Virus record (IMG/VR): IMGVR_UViG_3300021057_000274 | Span: 248,001 to 312,000 of that record | Source of the DNA: a virus | Length of the DNA: 64,000 nt | Reading direction: 5' to 3' (one strand) | Shown: piece by piece, positions 16,108 through 24,468 of the stretch | How the letters are laid out: the number at the start of each line of letters is the position of its first letter | How positions within the stretch are numbered: the stretch's first letter is position 1 | Position numbers and translations under genes: made by a program | Notes under the pieces: model-generated | Database searches by the model: none | What the model was told of the DNA's origin: nothing | Seen by the model: the letters and a program-made list of their open reading frames with translations, nothing else

Positions 16108-16801
16108 GCTCGTCGGAGTCAAGAAGCTCCAAAACTTTCGGACGGATGAGCTCGTCGACTTTCTAGATCTCTACACGCCCTACAAGCAATCTGGACGGGG
16201 TAATTTTTCGAGGGTCTTCGAGAAGGACGGAGAGATCTACAAGTTCTGGGCGCTTGACCCAGCTTATGAGCGCTTTGTCAAATATTGTTTGGCAAACAAG
16301 GGCAATAAGCATCTGCCGAGATTCTTATCTGACGTCAAGACCTTGACGGCGTTTCACACTAGGCACCGTGATCACCCGAGAAAGCTCAAGTACGTCAAGA
16401 TGGAGATCCTCGAGCCGTCTGAGATAAAGGACGCGTTCTTCAAGACCATTAACGATTACCTGTTCGGGCGTCCTCGTCGAGTGAGCGCCGACATCTTGAG
16501 GACTCGTGAAGAGGTATATCAAGAGTACGAGAAGCTTTACGGTAACAAGTATCAGAGCTTTCTTGAGACGGTTCTAGACGTGTGCGACCACGTGCGAAAG
16601 GGAGCTTCGTCGACCTTCTACCCCGACATCAGATCGGTAAACGTGATGGAGCGCGACGGGGTGCTAGTCCTCACGGATCCTGGGTATGACGAGAGGGAGA
16701 CGTACGACTGGGGAGACATCACTAGCCTCGAGGTTAGAAATCCCGACGAGCGAGTGAGCGGTCCGAAGCGTGACAAGAAAACTTTCAAGGGTACTCCATG
16801 A
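16094..16801 (+). CDS. Protein-kinase-like protein with capsid-targeting-type N-terminus
   Basis: 235 residues, GTG start inside the end of gene 16. After MRLNELVGVKK there is a kinase-like layout: a glycine-rich loop SGRGNFSRVF (33-42), a lysine in EIYKFW (Lys50), a catalytic-loop-like FYPDIRSVNVM (Asp178, Asn183) and a metal-binding-like VLTDPGY (Asp195). The usual His before the catalytic Asp is replaced by Tyr-Pro. If packaged and injected, it would phosphorylate host targets at once on infection. The kinase call is from motifs only. Confidence 0.5.
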   Translation: MRLNELVGVKKLQNFRTDELVDFLDLYTPYKQSGRGNFSRVFEKDGEIYKFWALDPAYERFVKYCLANKGNKHLPRFLSDVKTLTAFHTRHRDHPRKLKYVKMEILEPSEIKDAFFKTINDYLFGRPRRVSADILRTREEVYQEYEKLYGNKYQSFLETVLDVCDHVRKGASSTFYPDIRSVNVMERDGVLVLTDPGYDERETYDWGDITSLEVRNPDERVSGPKRDKKTFKGTP

Positions 16802-17991
16802 AATTTGCCGCATTCCTGCAGCTGAACGAGGGCCTCTCAGACGACCTGGACAAGGCCGTCAAGCAACTTCTACCTCACTTGAAAGCGCTTGACTACAAGA
16901 GCACCGAGGAGAAGGTGCTCGACGCGGTGCAGCTCTTGCGAGACGGACTCGAGAGCGGAAAGATCTACAACGTCGACTATAACACCGCGAAGCAAGACCT
17001 CTCGCGCGCTCTCTCGCTGATCTGGGACGCGCAGTATAACCACAAGGTTGAGAACCACGACGGTAACACGAATAGGTGGGTATCTGAGAAGATCGGTCAC
17101 GACTTCTACTACACCAACGTCCAGCTCAACACGCTAGCCAAGGCCAAGCGCTACCTGGACAAGGTCGACCGTCAGCAGCTAGTCGCTGACCACGGGGAGA
17201 GCGCGGGGAAGATCATCGACGGCTTCAGGGACATGCTTGAGGCTGGATTAGTGTTCAACGAGGCGGTCAAGCAACTTAAGCCAAAGATCGTGATGGGACG
17301 CAAGCCAGCTCAAAACGCCGATCCGAACGCCTTCGTGTCGAAGCTGGGGAGCGTCGAGTCCCAGCAGCTGATTCACGACTCGTTGCTCAAGAGCGTTGAG
17401 GCTCAGCTAGACTCTTACGAGAAGAACATCAAGGCCTGGCTGCAAGGCCAGCTTGACCAGATCGAGAACGCAGGCGAGTACGAGTATCCGACACACCGGC
17501 AACGCGATCCGCAAACGATCTTTTTGGTCCAGCGTTGCTTCGAGTTCAAGCACGAGTACATCAACGGCAAGGAGCGGGGCGCCAGGTACTCGAACCTCAA
17601 GCTGAACGAGACGGGAAAGCACTTCCCAGCGAAAGAGGCGAAGCAGATGCGTGACTTCATCCAGACGCGCTTCCTCAACAAGGCGATCAAGAAGCTGAGC
17701 GACATCGTCGACAAGAAGGGTAACCTCGAGAAGATCGAGGAGCTCCCGCGTCGACCGGTCCACGTCAGCCGCGGCTCGGCGACGGTCGAGTGCGCCTTCA
17801 AGTTCTCCTTCGCCGACGGCTCTCACTTCTCGGTGATCAACAAGGCCGTCTCGAAGTTCTCCTACACAGGCAAGCCGTTCGACCAGTACCCGACCACCTT
17901 CCACGACGTCGTCTTTCCTGACGGCAGCAAGCTGCGGATTCCGTCAGAGGAAAAGATGGTCAAGGTCTTCACCACCGGGAAGAACGAGTGA
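16798..17991 (+). CDS. Probable internal head protein with capsid-targeting N-terminus
   Basis: 397 residues beginning MKFAAFLQLNEGLS, with a gp21-type site QLNE/G. Long helical middle (residues 30-290) and a C-terminal beta-rich piece of about 80 residues (VECAFKFSFADGSHFSVINKAV, then SKLRIPSEE). I do not recognise the family. ATG overlaps the previous stop and the stop overlaps the next GTG, so it is within the gp16-gp17 late operon. Confidence 0.5.
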   Translation: MKFAAFLQLNEGLSDDLDKAVKQLLPHLKALDYKSTEEKVLDAVQLLRDGLESGKIYNVDYNTAKQDLSRALSLIWDAQYNHKVENHDGNTNRWVSEKIGHDFYYTNVQLNTLAKAKRYLDKVDRQQLVADHGESAGKIIDGFRDMLEAGLVFNEAVKQLKPKIVMGRKPAQNADPNAFVSKLGSVESQQLIHDSLLKSVEAQLDSYEKNIKAWLQGQLDQIENAGEYEYPTHRQRDPQTIFLVQRCFEFKHEYINGKERGARYSNLKLNETGKHFPAKEAKQMRDFIQTRFLNKAIKKLSDIVDKKGNLEKIEELPRRPVHVSRGSATVECAFKFSFADGSHFSVINKAVSKFSYTGKPFDQYPTTFHDVVFPDGSKLRIPSEEKMVKVFTTGKNE

Positions 17992-18575
17992 AGCTCTCAA
18001 GCCTCCTCGAGGCCCCGCTCGTTGACGTCTCTTACCACAAGGGCGAGACGAGTGACCGAGACTATCAAGGCTCTGGCTTCTCAAAGGCGGATCTTCAAGT
18101 GATCTTGAAGAACATTCGTGAGGAGACCTATCTCCGAAAGCTCAAGAAGATCCCGTTCGATCTCTACGTTTACTTCATCGACGACGAGAGGTTGAACGCG
18201 TTAGGTAGCATTTTCCCCGAGCGACCGATCGCTCATGGAGAGCTGCGCAAGCACTTAGATAACGCGAGAGAGCACTCGAAGTCGGGATCGATCGCCACAA
18301 AGATTCACGGAACGATCGCCCTCTTCATCGGAGAAAAGATCCTCGCGAGGCTCGACAAGGAGCCCACCTCGGTTCACTTCGTCATGGGAGACAATTATTC
18401 GGATACCCACCCGATCGCTCCCACCCCGTGGATCGTCGTCCACCGCTTCCTCCACGCGGTAGCTCAAGATACCGAGATGCTCAGCGTGAAGCCGATCGAA
18501 AATCTCAGATCACTCATTAGCAAAAACTACCGCAAGCTCGTGAAGCATCTTTCGGGGAAGATCTACTACATCTGA
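17988..18575 (+). CDS. Probable internal head protein, HxxxH family
   Basis: 195 residues, GTG start overlapping the previous stop. The N-terminus MKLSSLLEAPLVDV is closely matched by the minus-strand protein at 45351-46172 (MKISELLTEAPLEDV). Both also share a motif near the C-terminal third: TPWIVVHRFLHAV here, SGWGFVHDFLHTI there. The two histidines resemble a degenerate HExxH zinc site. Predicted cleavage would be after LLE. Function unknown. Confidence 0.5.
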   Translation: MKLSSLLEAPLVDVSYHKGETSDRDYQGSGFSKADLQVILKNIREETYLRKLKKIPFDLYVYFIDDERLNALGSIFPERPIAHGELRKHLDNAREHSKSGSIATKIHGTIALFIGEKILARLDKEPTSVHFVMGDNYSDTHPIAPTPWIVVHRFLHAVAQDTEMLSVKPIENLRSLISKNYRKLVKHLSGKIYYI

Positions 18576-19489
18576 TGAACCTTCTCGAGATCCTCAACAA
18601 GCCAGCGGACTACAAGATCGACGTTGCCAAGAACGATCGCTTCGTCGCATCTGCGGTGATCAAGGGTCGAGAGATCGTCTTCGCCGTTGAGCTGATCGGG
18701 CGTGTGGATCCAGACTCAAAGTGGGTAGTGCGTGATGGTGATCGCGGGCAAGATATTTGGGAGATGTCGTTCGCCGAGATGCAACCCACCCACGCCGGGA
18801 TGAAGAAAGGCACCTATCAGCTCACCAAGTCTGGCGGTGAGTTCGAGGTCTTCGCGACCTGGCGAAAGTTCATGGAGGAGTTTCTCCAGCGCTACCATCC
18901 TGGCAAGATCGTCTTCACGGCCGACAAGGATCACAGCCGAGCTGATCTCTACGCCAAGCTGCTCAAGCGCTTTAACATGCCTGGCTACAAGGTTAATCGC
19001 GAGGAGTTCGGCAAGGTTGACAAGTTCGTGATCATCAAGGAGAGCCGCGAGTCTTACCAATATCCACCCTTCAAGAACGGCGAGATAGTTACGAGGGAGA
19101 ACATCAAGGACTGGGCAGACGTAAACGACGATCTCGGCGAGGTCGTTGACGAGCTCGGTTCAGATCTTAAACTTGTTTACGAACTTGCAAGTTATGAGTC
19201 GCTCGGCAAGGTAGCAGCTTGGTGGGATACCTTCGAGAGGGGCGGAATCAAGGCGCTCGCGGAGGATAAGTGGTGGTACGGCCTCGAGGTAGATCGAATC
19301 AACGACGTCGTCGAAGCGGTCAAGAAGGACAAGAAGATCTGGTTAGTCTTCGTCGCTGGCGATGCCGGCGAGACGATGGCAGCGAAGGGAGACGTGATCA
19401 CCGGTTATCACAGGCTAGCAGCATATAAGATCCTCGGTCTCAAGAAGATTCCGGTGATCTACGCTTACAGGGACGAAGATGTCAAGTAA
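18575..19489 (+). CDS. GNAT-like plus ParB-like fusion, probable internal head protein
   Basis: 304 residues starting MNLLEILNKPADY. Residues about 85-155 resemble the end of a GNAT acetyltransferase (HSRADLYAKLLKRFNMPGYKV). The C-terminal 45 residues contain GYHRLAAYKILGLKKIPV, the core motif of ParB/Srx-type domains, which bind CTP or act as nucleases. The order acetyltransferase then ParB-like is unusual. The gene directly precedes and overlaps the terminase large subunit gene by 11 bases. Confidence 0.5.
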   Translation: MNLLEILNKPADYKIDVAKNDRFVASAVIKGREIVFAVELIGRVDPDSKWVVRDGDRGQDIWEMSFAEMQPTHAGMKKGTYQLTKSGGEFEVFATWRKFMEEFLQRYHPGKIVFTADKDHSRADLYAKLLKRFNMPGYKVNREEFGKVDKFVIIKESRESYQYPPFKNGEIVTRENIKDWADVNDDLGEVVDELGSDLKLVYELASYESLGKVAAWWDTFERGGIKALAEDKWWYGLEVDRINDVVEAVKKDKKIWLVFVAGDAGETMAAKGDVITGYHRLAAYKILGLKKIPVIYAYRDEDVK

Positions 19490-21023
19490 AGAGTTTACAA
19501 AGAAGCCAAATCAAGAATACGCGTATTCGGCGCACGAGCTAGATGAGCTCAAGAAGTGCATGGCCGATCCGGTCTACTTCATCAGTAACTACTGCTACAT
19601 CCAGAACCAGGAGCTGGGACGAATCCTCTTCAAGCTCCGCCCCTACCAGGTTCGGATCATCAGAGCGTTTCAAAACAATCAACGAAACATCCTTCTGATC
19701 GGACGCCAGTCAGGGAAGACCGAGACGACCGCCGCATACGCGTACTGGTTCGCGATCTTTCACCCCGACAAGAACGTCCTCGTCGCCTCGAACAAGCAAA
19801 AGGGAGCGACCGACATCATGAACCGAATTCGGTACATGTATGAGAGCACACCTGACTTTCTCCGGCCGGGCTGCCCGTTCTACAACCGCGGCTCGATCGA
19901 GTTTGACAACAAGTCAAAGATCTTCTCCGAGGCGACCACCGAGAACACCGGTCGCGGTAAGTCTAACGCGCTGTTCATCTGCGACGAGCTAGCCCACGTC
20001 AAGAAGCGCATCCAGAAGCCGATGTGGGTGTCGATCTACCCGACGATCTCCTCAGGGAAGCTCAAGTGCATCATCATGTCGACGCCGAACGGAGACACGG
20101 ACCTCTTCTCCGAGCTGTGGCGCCAAGCCCTGTCGGAGACGAACGGATTCCACGCGGAATACGTTGACCTCTCAGAGGTGCCCGGACGCGACGAGAAGTG
20201 GCAGAAGGCGCAGATCGCTGACATCGGAGAGCTCGAGTTCAGGCAAGAGTATAAGTGTGAGTTTCTCTCGTCGGATCCCCTCTTGATCAACTCGCTCGTT
20301 CTCAACAGGCTCAAGCCAGAAGCGCCGATGTACGTTGACCGCGGGTTCGCGTTCTGGAAGGAGCCTGACCCACGAAAGACCTACGTGATCGGGGTTGACG
20401 TCGCGGAGGGCGTCGTCCAAGACTTCTCGACGATCGTGGTCTTCGAGCTAGACACTCTCGACCAGGTCGCCGAGTTTCGCAGCAACAAGGTCAAGGAGAA
20501 TCAGCTCTATGACGCGATTTGTTGGCTAGTAGGCAAGCTGCTCTCGATTCGAGATCCCCAGACTCGCCGTCGCGCCCAGATCTTTTGGTCGTTTGAAAAC
20601 AACTCGGCTGGCGCCGCCCTCGGCGCTCTTCACCTTGACAATGACAAGTTTCCAGAGGAGGCTGAGCTGCTCAACAGCCGCAAGGAGCGCTTCGGCATGC
20701 GGACGGTCAACAAGGCCAAGATCGAGGCTTGCCGCTTGCTCAAGAACCTCATCGAAAAGAAGAAGGGACACTTCAACATCAAGTCTGAAAAGCTGATCCA
20801 CGAGCTCAAGAACTACATCTCGACCGGCGCGTCGTATCAAGCCAAGCACGGGTCGACCGATGACTTGATCGCCGCGATCTTGATCGTCTGCCGAGTCATC
20901 CAGCAGATGTCGACCTTCGAGCCTGAGGTCTTTGATAAGCTCTATCGTGACCAGGGAGAGCAATTCGACGAGGTCGAGGGTAGCAGCGGATACCTCGAAC
21001 CTATGCCGTTCATGGTGGTATAA
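19479..21023 (+). CDS. 17: Terminase large subunit gp17
   Basis: 514 residues (T4 gp17 is 610). ATPase motifs: Walker A GRQSGKT (75-81), Walker B FICDE (166-170) and the STPNG coupling motif around 201. The C-terminal nuclease domain starts at VIGVDVAEG (Asp307) and ends with the D-D-LIAA segment near residue 465. The enzyme pumps DNA into the prohead and cuts the concatemer. The gene ends immediately before a strong late promoter box. Confidence 0.95.
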   Translation: MSSKEFTKKPNQEYAYSAHELDELKKCMADPVYFISNYCYIQNQELGRILFKLRPYQVRIIRAFQNNQRNILLIGRQSGKTETTAAYAYWFAIFHPDKNVLVASNKQKGATDIMNRIRYMYESTPDFLRPGCPFYNRGSIEFDNKSKIFSEATTENTGRGKSNALFICDELAHVKKRIQKPMWVSIYPTISSGKLKCIIMSTPNGDTDLFSELWRQALSETNGFHAEYVDLSEVPGRDEKWQKAQIADIGELEFRQEYKCEFLSSDPLLINSLVLNRLKPEAPMYVDRGFAFWKEPDPRKTYVIGVDVAEGVVQDFSTIVVFELDTLDQVAEFRSNKVKENQLYDAICWLVGKLLSIRDPQTRRRAQIFWSFENNSAGAALGALHLDNDKFPEEAELLNSRKERFGMRTVNKAKIEACRLLKNLIEKKKGHFNIKSEKLIHELKNYISTGASYQAKHGSTDDLIAAILIVCRVIQQMSTFEPEVFDKLYRDQGEQFDEVEGSSGYLEPMPFMVV

Positions 21024-21026
21024 ATA
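21019..21026 (+). promoter_or_regulatory. Late promoter box (TATAAATA), exact T4 consensus
   Basis: TATAAATA is identical to the T4 late consensus and is followed by TTTGCTC and the ATG at 21036. Confidence 0.75.
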
Positions 21027-21035
21027 TTTGCTCTT

Positions 21036-21356
21036 ATGGCGACCGGCACTGTAGAAGTAAATTTTGGAGCTTTTCCAGGAGACTATGAGAAAACCGTGGA
21101 CGTCACTGGAGTAGCAGGATTCACCAGCACGTCTCTGCTCGAGGTGTGGGTGATGCCCATAGCCACGGCGACGCACACGGTCGACGAACACTTGATGGAG
21201 AGAATTCGAGTCCAAGCGTACTATCTCTCCGCAGGGTCGTTTCGAGTGGTAGCTCAGGATAACTCTGGGGTGATCTCGAAGCATCCGAACGATTCCCTGC
21301 AACCCCGCAAGCGGCGCTTGTATGGGTCTTATACGATAGGGTGGGCAACGACATGA
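21036..21356 (+). CDS. Small beta-rich protein, probable virion component
   Basis: 106 residues, all-beta appearance, no signal peptide. First gene of a three-gene late unit (21036, 21353, 21973) right after terminase, where T4 has the sheath gene 18. I do not recognise the family; structure and promoter suggest a minor virion or decoration protein. Confidence 0.55.
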   Translation: MATGTVEVNFGAFPGDYEKTVDVTGVAGFTSTSLLEVWVMPIATATHTVDEHLMERIRVQAYYLSAGSFRVVAQDNSGVISKHPNDSLQPRKRRLYGSYTIGWATT

Positions 21357-21970
21357 GCGCGCAGATCGCGGGAGATACCGGAGTACTGGTCGAGGTCGAT
21401 GAGGCGAAGAACTTGCAGGTGTTCCAGACTCATCCAGGCTATCCCTCCGCGGGGGGTTGGTACAGTGTTGCTGGCCGAAGCGGAACCGCGGCGATCGCCG
21501 CCGCGCTCGCCACCGACACCTCTCTCATGTCGGCTCGTCTATCCGTCTCCTCCACCCGCCGAGCGTATATCATGAGGATGCGAGTCAACATGGGAACGCT
21601 CACCGCAGGCGCAGCCGGTGGAGTTCCATCCATCTTAGGCTTGCAGAGATTCAACGGCGCTACCCCGTCCGGCGGCGTCCAGCGCACCGCGGCCCGTTTC
21701 GCTCTAAGCAAGGGCTCGGCATCGGACATCACCGACATCAGAGACAACAATGCGGCGCTGACGATGACGAGCGTAGCGTTTCTGGATGAGATCGCTTGGA
21801 CGTTGACTCCGACCAACGGCGCAGGTGTTTCAAACTATGACTGGATCATGGAACCGGATGCTCCGATCGAGCTAGCCCCGGGCGAAGGCCTCTGTCTTCG
21901 CACGAGGCAGGTCGGTCCAGCGACAGCGACGTGGTTTTTCACCTACTCAATGTATTGGTACGAAAGGTAA
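21353..21970 (+). CDS. Probable virion protein, beta-rich
   Basis: The ATG at 21353 overlaps the previous stop (ATGA) and is preferred to the one four codons upstream; this gives 205 residues. Composition is Ala/Gly/Thr/Ser-rich with segments such as RRAYIMRMRVNMGTLTAGAAGG and a C-terminal ATWFFTYSMYWYER strand, as in phage tail or capsid decoration proteins. Second in the late unit begun by the consensus late promoter. Exact role unknown. Confidence 0.55.
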   Translation: MSAQIAGDTGVLVEVDEAKNLQVFQTHPGYPSAGGWYSVAGRSGTAAIAAALATDTSLMSARLSVSSTRRAYIMRMRVNMGTLTAGAAGGVPSILGLQRFNGATPSGGVQRTAARFALSKGSASDITDIRDNNAALTMTSVAFLDEIAWTLTPTNGAGVSNYDWIMEPDAPIELAPGEGLCLRTRQVGPATATWFFTYSMYWYER

Positions 21971-21972
21971 AA

Positions 21973-22329
21973 ATGTCCCACAAGGAATACATCTCAGGAT
22001 CGGCTTTCACGACAGACGAGCTTCCGATGGATTGCATCCGTTGGATTCCGCCAGCAGGCGGGACGTATCACGTCACGATCGCAGTGGTCGGACGTCGCAT
22101 CGATGGGCCTGGCGACATCGCTTTTACTCAGTTGGCGCTGTACACCAGCCGTGACGGAGTTCTCTCGCAAGTCGGAAAAGCGCCAGAGTCGAAGGTAACT
22201 TCTCACAACCAATATGCCGTGGACGTGACGATCAACAACCCTGAGATCGTGGTCTCCGTCTCTGGGTTAGCAGGTCACACCATCCAGTGGCAGGGCGAGA
22301 TCAACGGGTTCCAGCTCGGGCCGTTTTAA
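21973..22329 (+). CDS. Probable virion protein, beta-rich
   Basis: Starting at the ATG at 21973 (preceded by GAAAGG) gives 118 residues; the upstream in-frame ATG lies inside the previous gene. The sequence is beta-rich and ends GFQLGPF. It is the third member of the late unit after terminase. No family recognised. Confidence 0.55.
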   Translation: MSHKEYISGSAFTTDELPMDCIRWIPPAGGTYHVTIAVVGRRIDGPGDIAFTQLALYTSRDGVLSQVGKAPESKVTSHNQYAVDVTINNPEIVVSVSGLAGHTIQWQGEINGFQLGPF

Positions 22330-22336
22330 GATCATT

Positions 22337-22348
22337 GTAAATAACCTC
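22337..22348 (+). promoter_or_regulatory. Late promoter box (GTAAATAACCTC)
   Basis: GTAAATAACCTC directly abuts the ATG at 22349, leaving no room for a ribosome site if this box is used. A nearly leaderless mRNA would result. Confidence 0.55.
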
Positions 22349-22648
22349 ATGTCAGATCTTCTCTTTCTTCTCGCAATCTGCGTCGTTGTCGGATTCTCTC
22401 TCTATTTTTTCTCGAGACGCGAGGACGAGCAAGATGAGGAGGTAATGAAGAAGACCGACGCGTTTAGGAGTCCTGATCCTGCCAAGGATGAGGTAGCTCC
22501 GAGCGTCGTCAAGGAAGAGGTCTGGCCCTTCCCGACGGTTCGCCCAGAAGATCTAGGCGCAATCATCGGGGATCCAGACGTCCCAGCCCCTAAGAAGAAG
22601 CGCGTCACACGCAAGCGTAAGCCTGTAGCAAAGAAGCCACCTAAGTAA
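22349..22648 (+). CDS. Single-pass membrane protein with basic tail
   Basis: 99 residues: an N-terminal hydrophobic segment (residues 3-21), an acidic linker, a Pro-rich region and a C-terminal tail with KKKRVTRKRKPVAKKPPK. Expected topology puts the charged tail in the cytoplasm, where it could bind nucleic acid. Late promoter immediately upstream. Function unknown. Confidence 0.55.
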   Translation: MSDLLFLLAICVVVGFSLYFFSRREDEQDEEVMKKTDAFRSPDPAKDEVAPSVVKEEVWPFPTVRPEDLGAIIGDPDVPAPKKKRVTRKRKPVAKKPPK

Positions 22649-22694
22649 CTCCAAGCTACTTGATCTAAGTTCTCAACCATGAGGAGATCGAGTA

Positions 22695-22931
22695 GTGTCC
22701 TACGTCATCGAAAGTTCTTGGAAGTGCATGCACTGTGGTCAAGTGACAGAGTTCAAGTATGCTGGTGCCAACCCCGAGTTTTGTAGCAACGTTTGCAAGT
22801 TTAGGTGGCGCGACGAGCGCTGGCAGATCGAGAAGTTAATCGCAGACCTCTCAAGAAAATTTCCCGGTACTAAATTGGCGGATAAGATGCTTTCGCTATG
22901 GGATTCACGACGCAAGAGCGAGAAGCGGTAG
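22695..22931 (+). CDS. Small zinc-ribbon protein
   Basis: 78 residues, GTG start with GAGGAGATCGAG upstream. CMHCGQ ... FCSNVC forms a four-cysteine zinc ribbon in the first 35 residues, followed by a basic helical tail. Possible nucleic-acid or transcription role. Overlaps the next gene by 34 bases. Confidence 0.6.
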   Translation: MSYVIESSWKCMHCGQVTEFKYAGANPEFCSNVCKFRWRDERWQIEKLIADLSRKFPGTKLADKMLSLWDSRRKSEKR

Positions 22932-23371
22932 TCGCGAGATATCAGCGCAGGATCGAGCTCGGGCGTCTCACGTTTGCACCGATCGGTGTCGGGAATTACT
23001 GCACCGGCACGATCGTGCTAGTGGGAGAGCAAGCTTCAAACCCGACGGAGAAGACCGCCAACCAGCAGCCCTTTTGCTCCGATAAGGGCTGCTCTGGCTG
23101 GTTGAACTTGCTTCTCGAGCAAGAGCAGATTCCAGAGGAGAAGCTCTTCTGGCTTAACGCCAAGAACAACGACGGCACGCTGATTGATCCCAAGGTGATC
23201 GAGAACATCGCACCGAAGGTGGTGATCACCCTGGGAAAGACAGCGTGCGACCTCCTCTCGAGGTCTAACATCTCTTACCTCCACCACTATCATCCGCAGT
23301 ATTGGAAGCGCTTTCGGAACAAGCAGCGTTACCCGCTCTTGGACACTCTCGACGCCTTCGTCAGATACTGA
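22898..23371 (+). CDS. Uracil-DNA-glycosylase-superfamily-like protein
   Basis: 157 residues. The pattern VLVGEQASNP near residue 45, then VVITLGKTACDLL near residue 112 and HYHPQYWKRF near residue 130 follows the order of motifs in family 4-type uracil-DNA glycosylases (GExPG, LG-x-A, HPS). Four cysteines that would hold an Fe-S cluster are not all apparent. It starts inside the zinc-ribbon gene. The enzyme family removes damaged or foreign bases from DNA; in phages it may help edit modified bases. The call rests on short motifs. Confidence 0.4.
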   Translation: MGFTTQEREAVVARYQRRIELGRLTFAPIGVGNYCTGTIVLVGEQASNPTEKTANQQPFCSDKGCSGWLNLLLEQEQIPEEKLFWLNAKNNDGTLIDPKVIENIAPKVVITLGKTACDLLSRSNISYLHHYHPQYWKRFRNKQRYPLLDTLDAFVRY

Positions 23372-23413
23372 GAAAATATCATTAAGCAAGTCAGCGGTTT
23401 AGTATGGCTCATG

Positions 23414-23422
23414 AATAAATAC
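23414..23422 (+). promoter_or_regulatory. Late promoter box before gene 32 (AATAAATAC)
   Basis: AATAAATAC sits 75 bases before the gp32 ATG. The leader contains a hairpin GCATC-GAGC-GATGC (23432-23445) and an A/T-rich unstructured run before AAGGGAAAG. This recalls the autoregulated leader of T4 gene 32. Confidence 0.6.
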
Positions 23423-23496
23423 TTCGTGAACGCATCGAGCGATGCCCACACATTCATAACTGTGTAAGACCGCAATAATCGTAATAAGGGAAAGTC

Positions 23497-24408
23497 ATGG
23501 CTCTTGACCTCGCGCAGCTGAAAGCTGCATTCGCAAAGAAGTCCGAAACTTCCGGTGGTGAAAACACCGGCTTCTGGGATAAGTTCTATCCCTTCTACAA
23601 GATGGGCTTCGACGAGACGGTCGTCTTCCGCTTCCTTCCGGATCTGGATGACGAGAACCCGCTGGCGTTCATCGTCGAAAACATGTATCACAAGTTCAAG
23701 GTGAACGGTCAGGACAAGCGAGTTGCTTGCCTGAAGATGTACGGTGAGAAGTGCCCGGCCTGCGACCTGTCCAAGCAATTCTACGACCAGGGCAACAACG
23801 ACATGGGCCTGATGTTCTGGAGGAAGATCGATTACATCGCCCAGGGCCTGGTGCTGTCGTCTCCGTTCGAGTACCCGATCGCTCCGACCGAAAATCCGGT
23901 TCGCATGGTCTCGCTCATGAAGAAGATCTACAAGAAGATCGAGACCGAGATCGTCAAGGGCGACATGGACCAGATTCCGTGGGACCTGGTCAACGGATAC
24001 AACTTCAACATCAACAAGACCAAGCAAGGCGAATACGCCGACTACTCTGGCTCCGCCTTCGCCCGTCGGTCGTCAGCGATTCCCGAGGACCTGATCGCGC
24101 GCATGGAGCTTCACGACCTCAAGAAGTTCCGCTACGCCAAGGTCGAGCGCGAGCAGATCGAGGCGATGATCGAGGCCGCTCTCACCGGAAAGTCCTACGA
24201 GGCTGAGAAGGGCGCAGCGTCGCCGGCCGTCCAGGCGGCGATCAACGCGCCGAAGGCTGCTCAACCGGCTGAGGCCGTCGTGCAAGCGATGACCCAGGCA
24301 ACTCCGGCGGCGGCACCGACCGCAGCTGAGGCAGGCGGACAGAAGCTCTCCGCCTCCGAGATCCTGAAGAAGCTGAAAGAACGTTCGGCTGCTCAGCAGA
24401 GCAAGTAA
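23497..24408 (+). CDS. 32: Single-stranded DNA-binding protein gp32
   Basis: 303 residues (T4 gp32 is 301). Three parts are visible: a basic N-terminal segment for cooperativity (LKAAFAKKSE), an OB core (residues about 25-240) with zinc ligands His65, Cys78, Cys86 and Cys89 (T4 uses 64, 77, 87, 90), and a C-terminal tail. The tail here is Ala/Pro/Gln-rich and less acidic than in T4, ending LKERSAAQQSK. The protein coats ssDNA and coordinates replication and recombination. Own promoter, leader and terminator indicate independent, high expression. Confidence 0.95.
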   Translation: MALDLAQLKAAFAKKSETSGGENTGFWDKFYPFYKMGFDETVVFRFLPDLDDENPLAFIVENMYHKFKVNGQDKRVACLKMYGEKCPACDLSKQFYDQGNNDMGLMFWRKIDYIAQGLVLSSPFEYPIAPTENPVRMVSLMKKIYKKIETEIVKGDMDQIPWDLVNGYNFNINKTKQGEYADYSGSAFARRSSAIPEDLIARMELHDLKKFRYAKVEREQIEAMIEAALTGKSYEAEKGAASPAVQAAINAPKAAQPAEAVVQAMTQATPAAAPTAAEAGGQKLSASEILKKLKERSAAQQSK

Positions 24409-24417
24409 CGAACGCGC

Positions 24418-24447
24418 GAGGCTACCTGTCTCACGACAGGTAGCCTC
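24418..24447 (+). terminator. Intrinsic terminator after gene 32
   Basis: A perfect 13-bp stem GAGGCTACCTGTC / GACAGGTAGCCTC with TCAC loop, 9 bases after the gp32 stop. The following TCATCTCTCT is only moderately T-rich. Confidence 0.85.
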
Positions 24448-24468
24448 TCATCTCTCTAAGGATTCACG

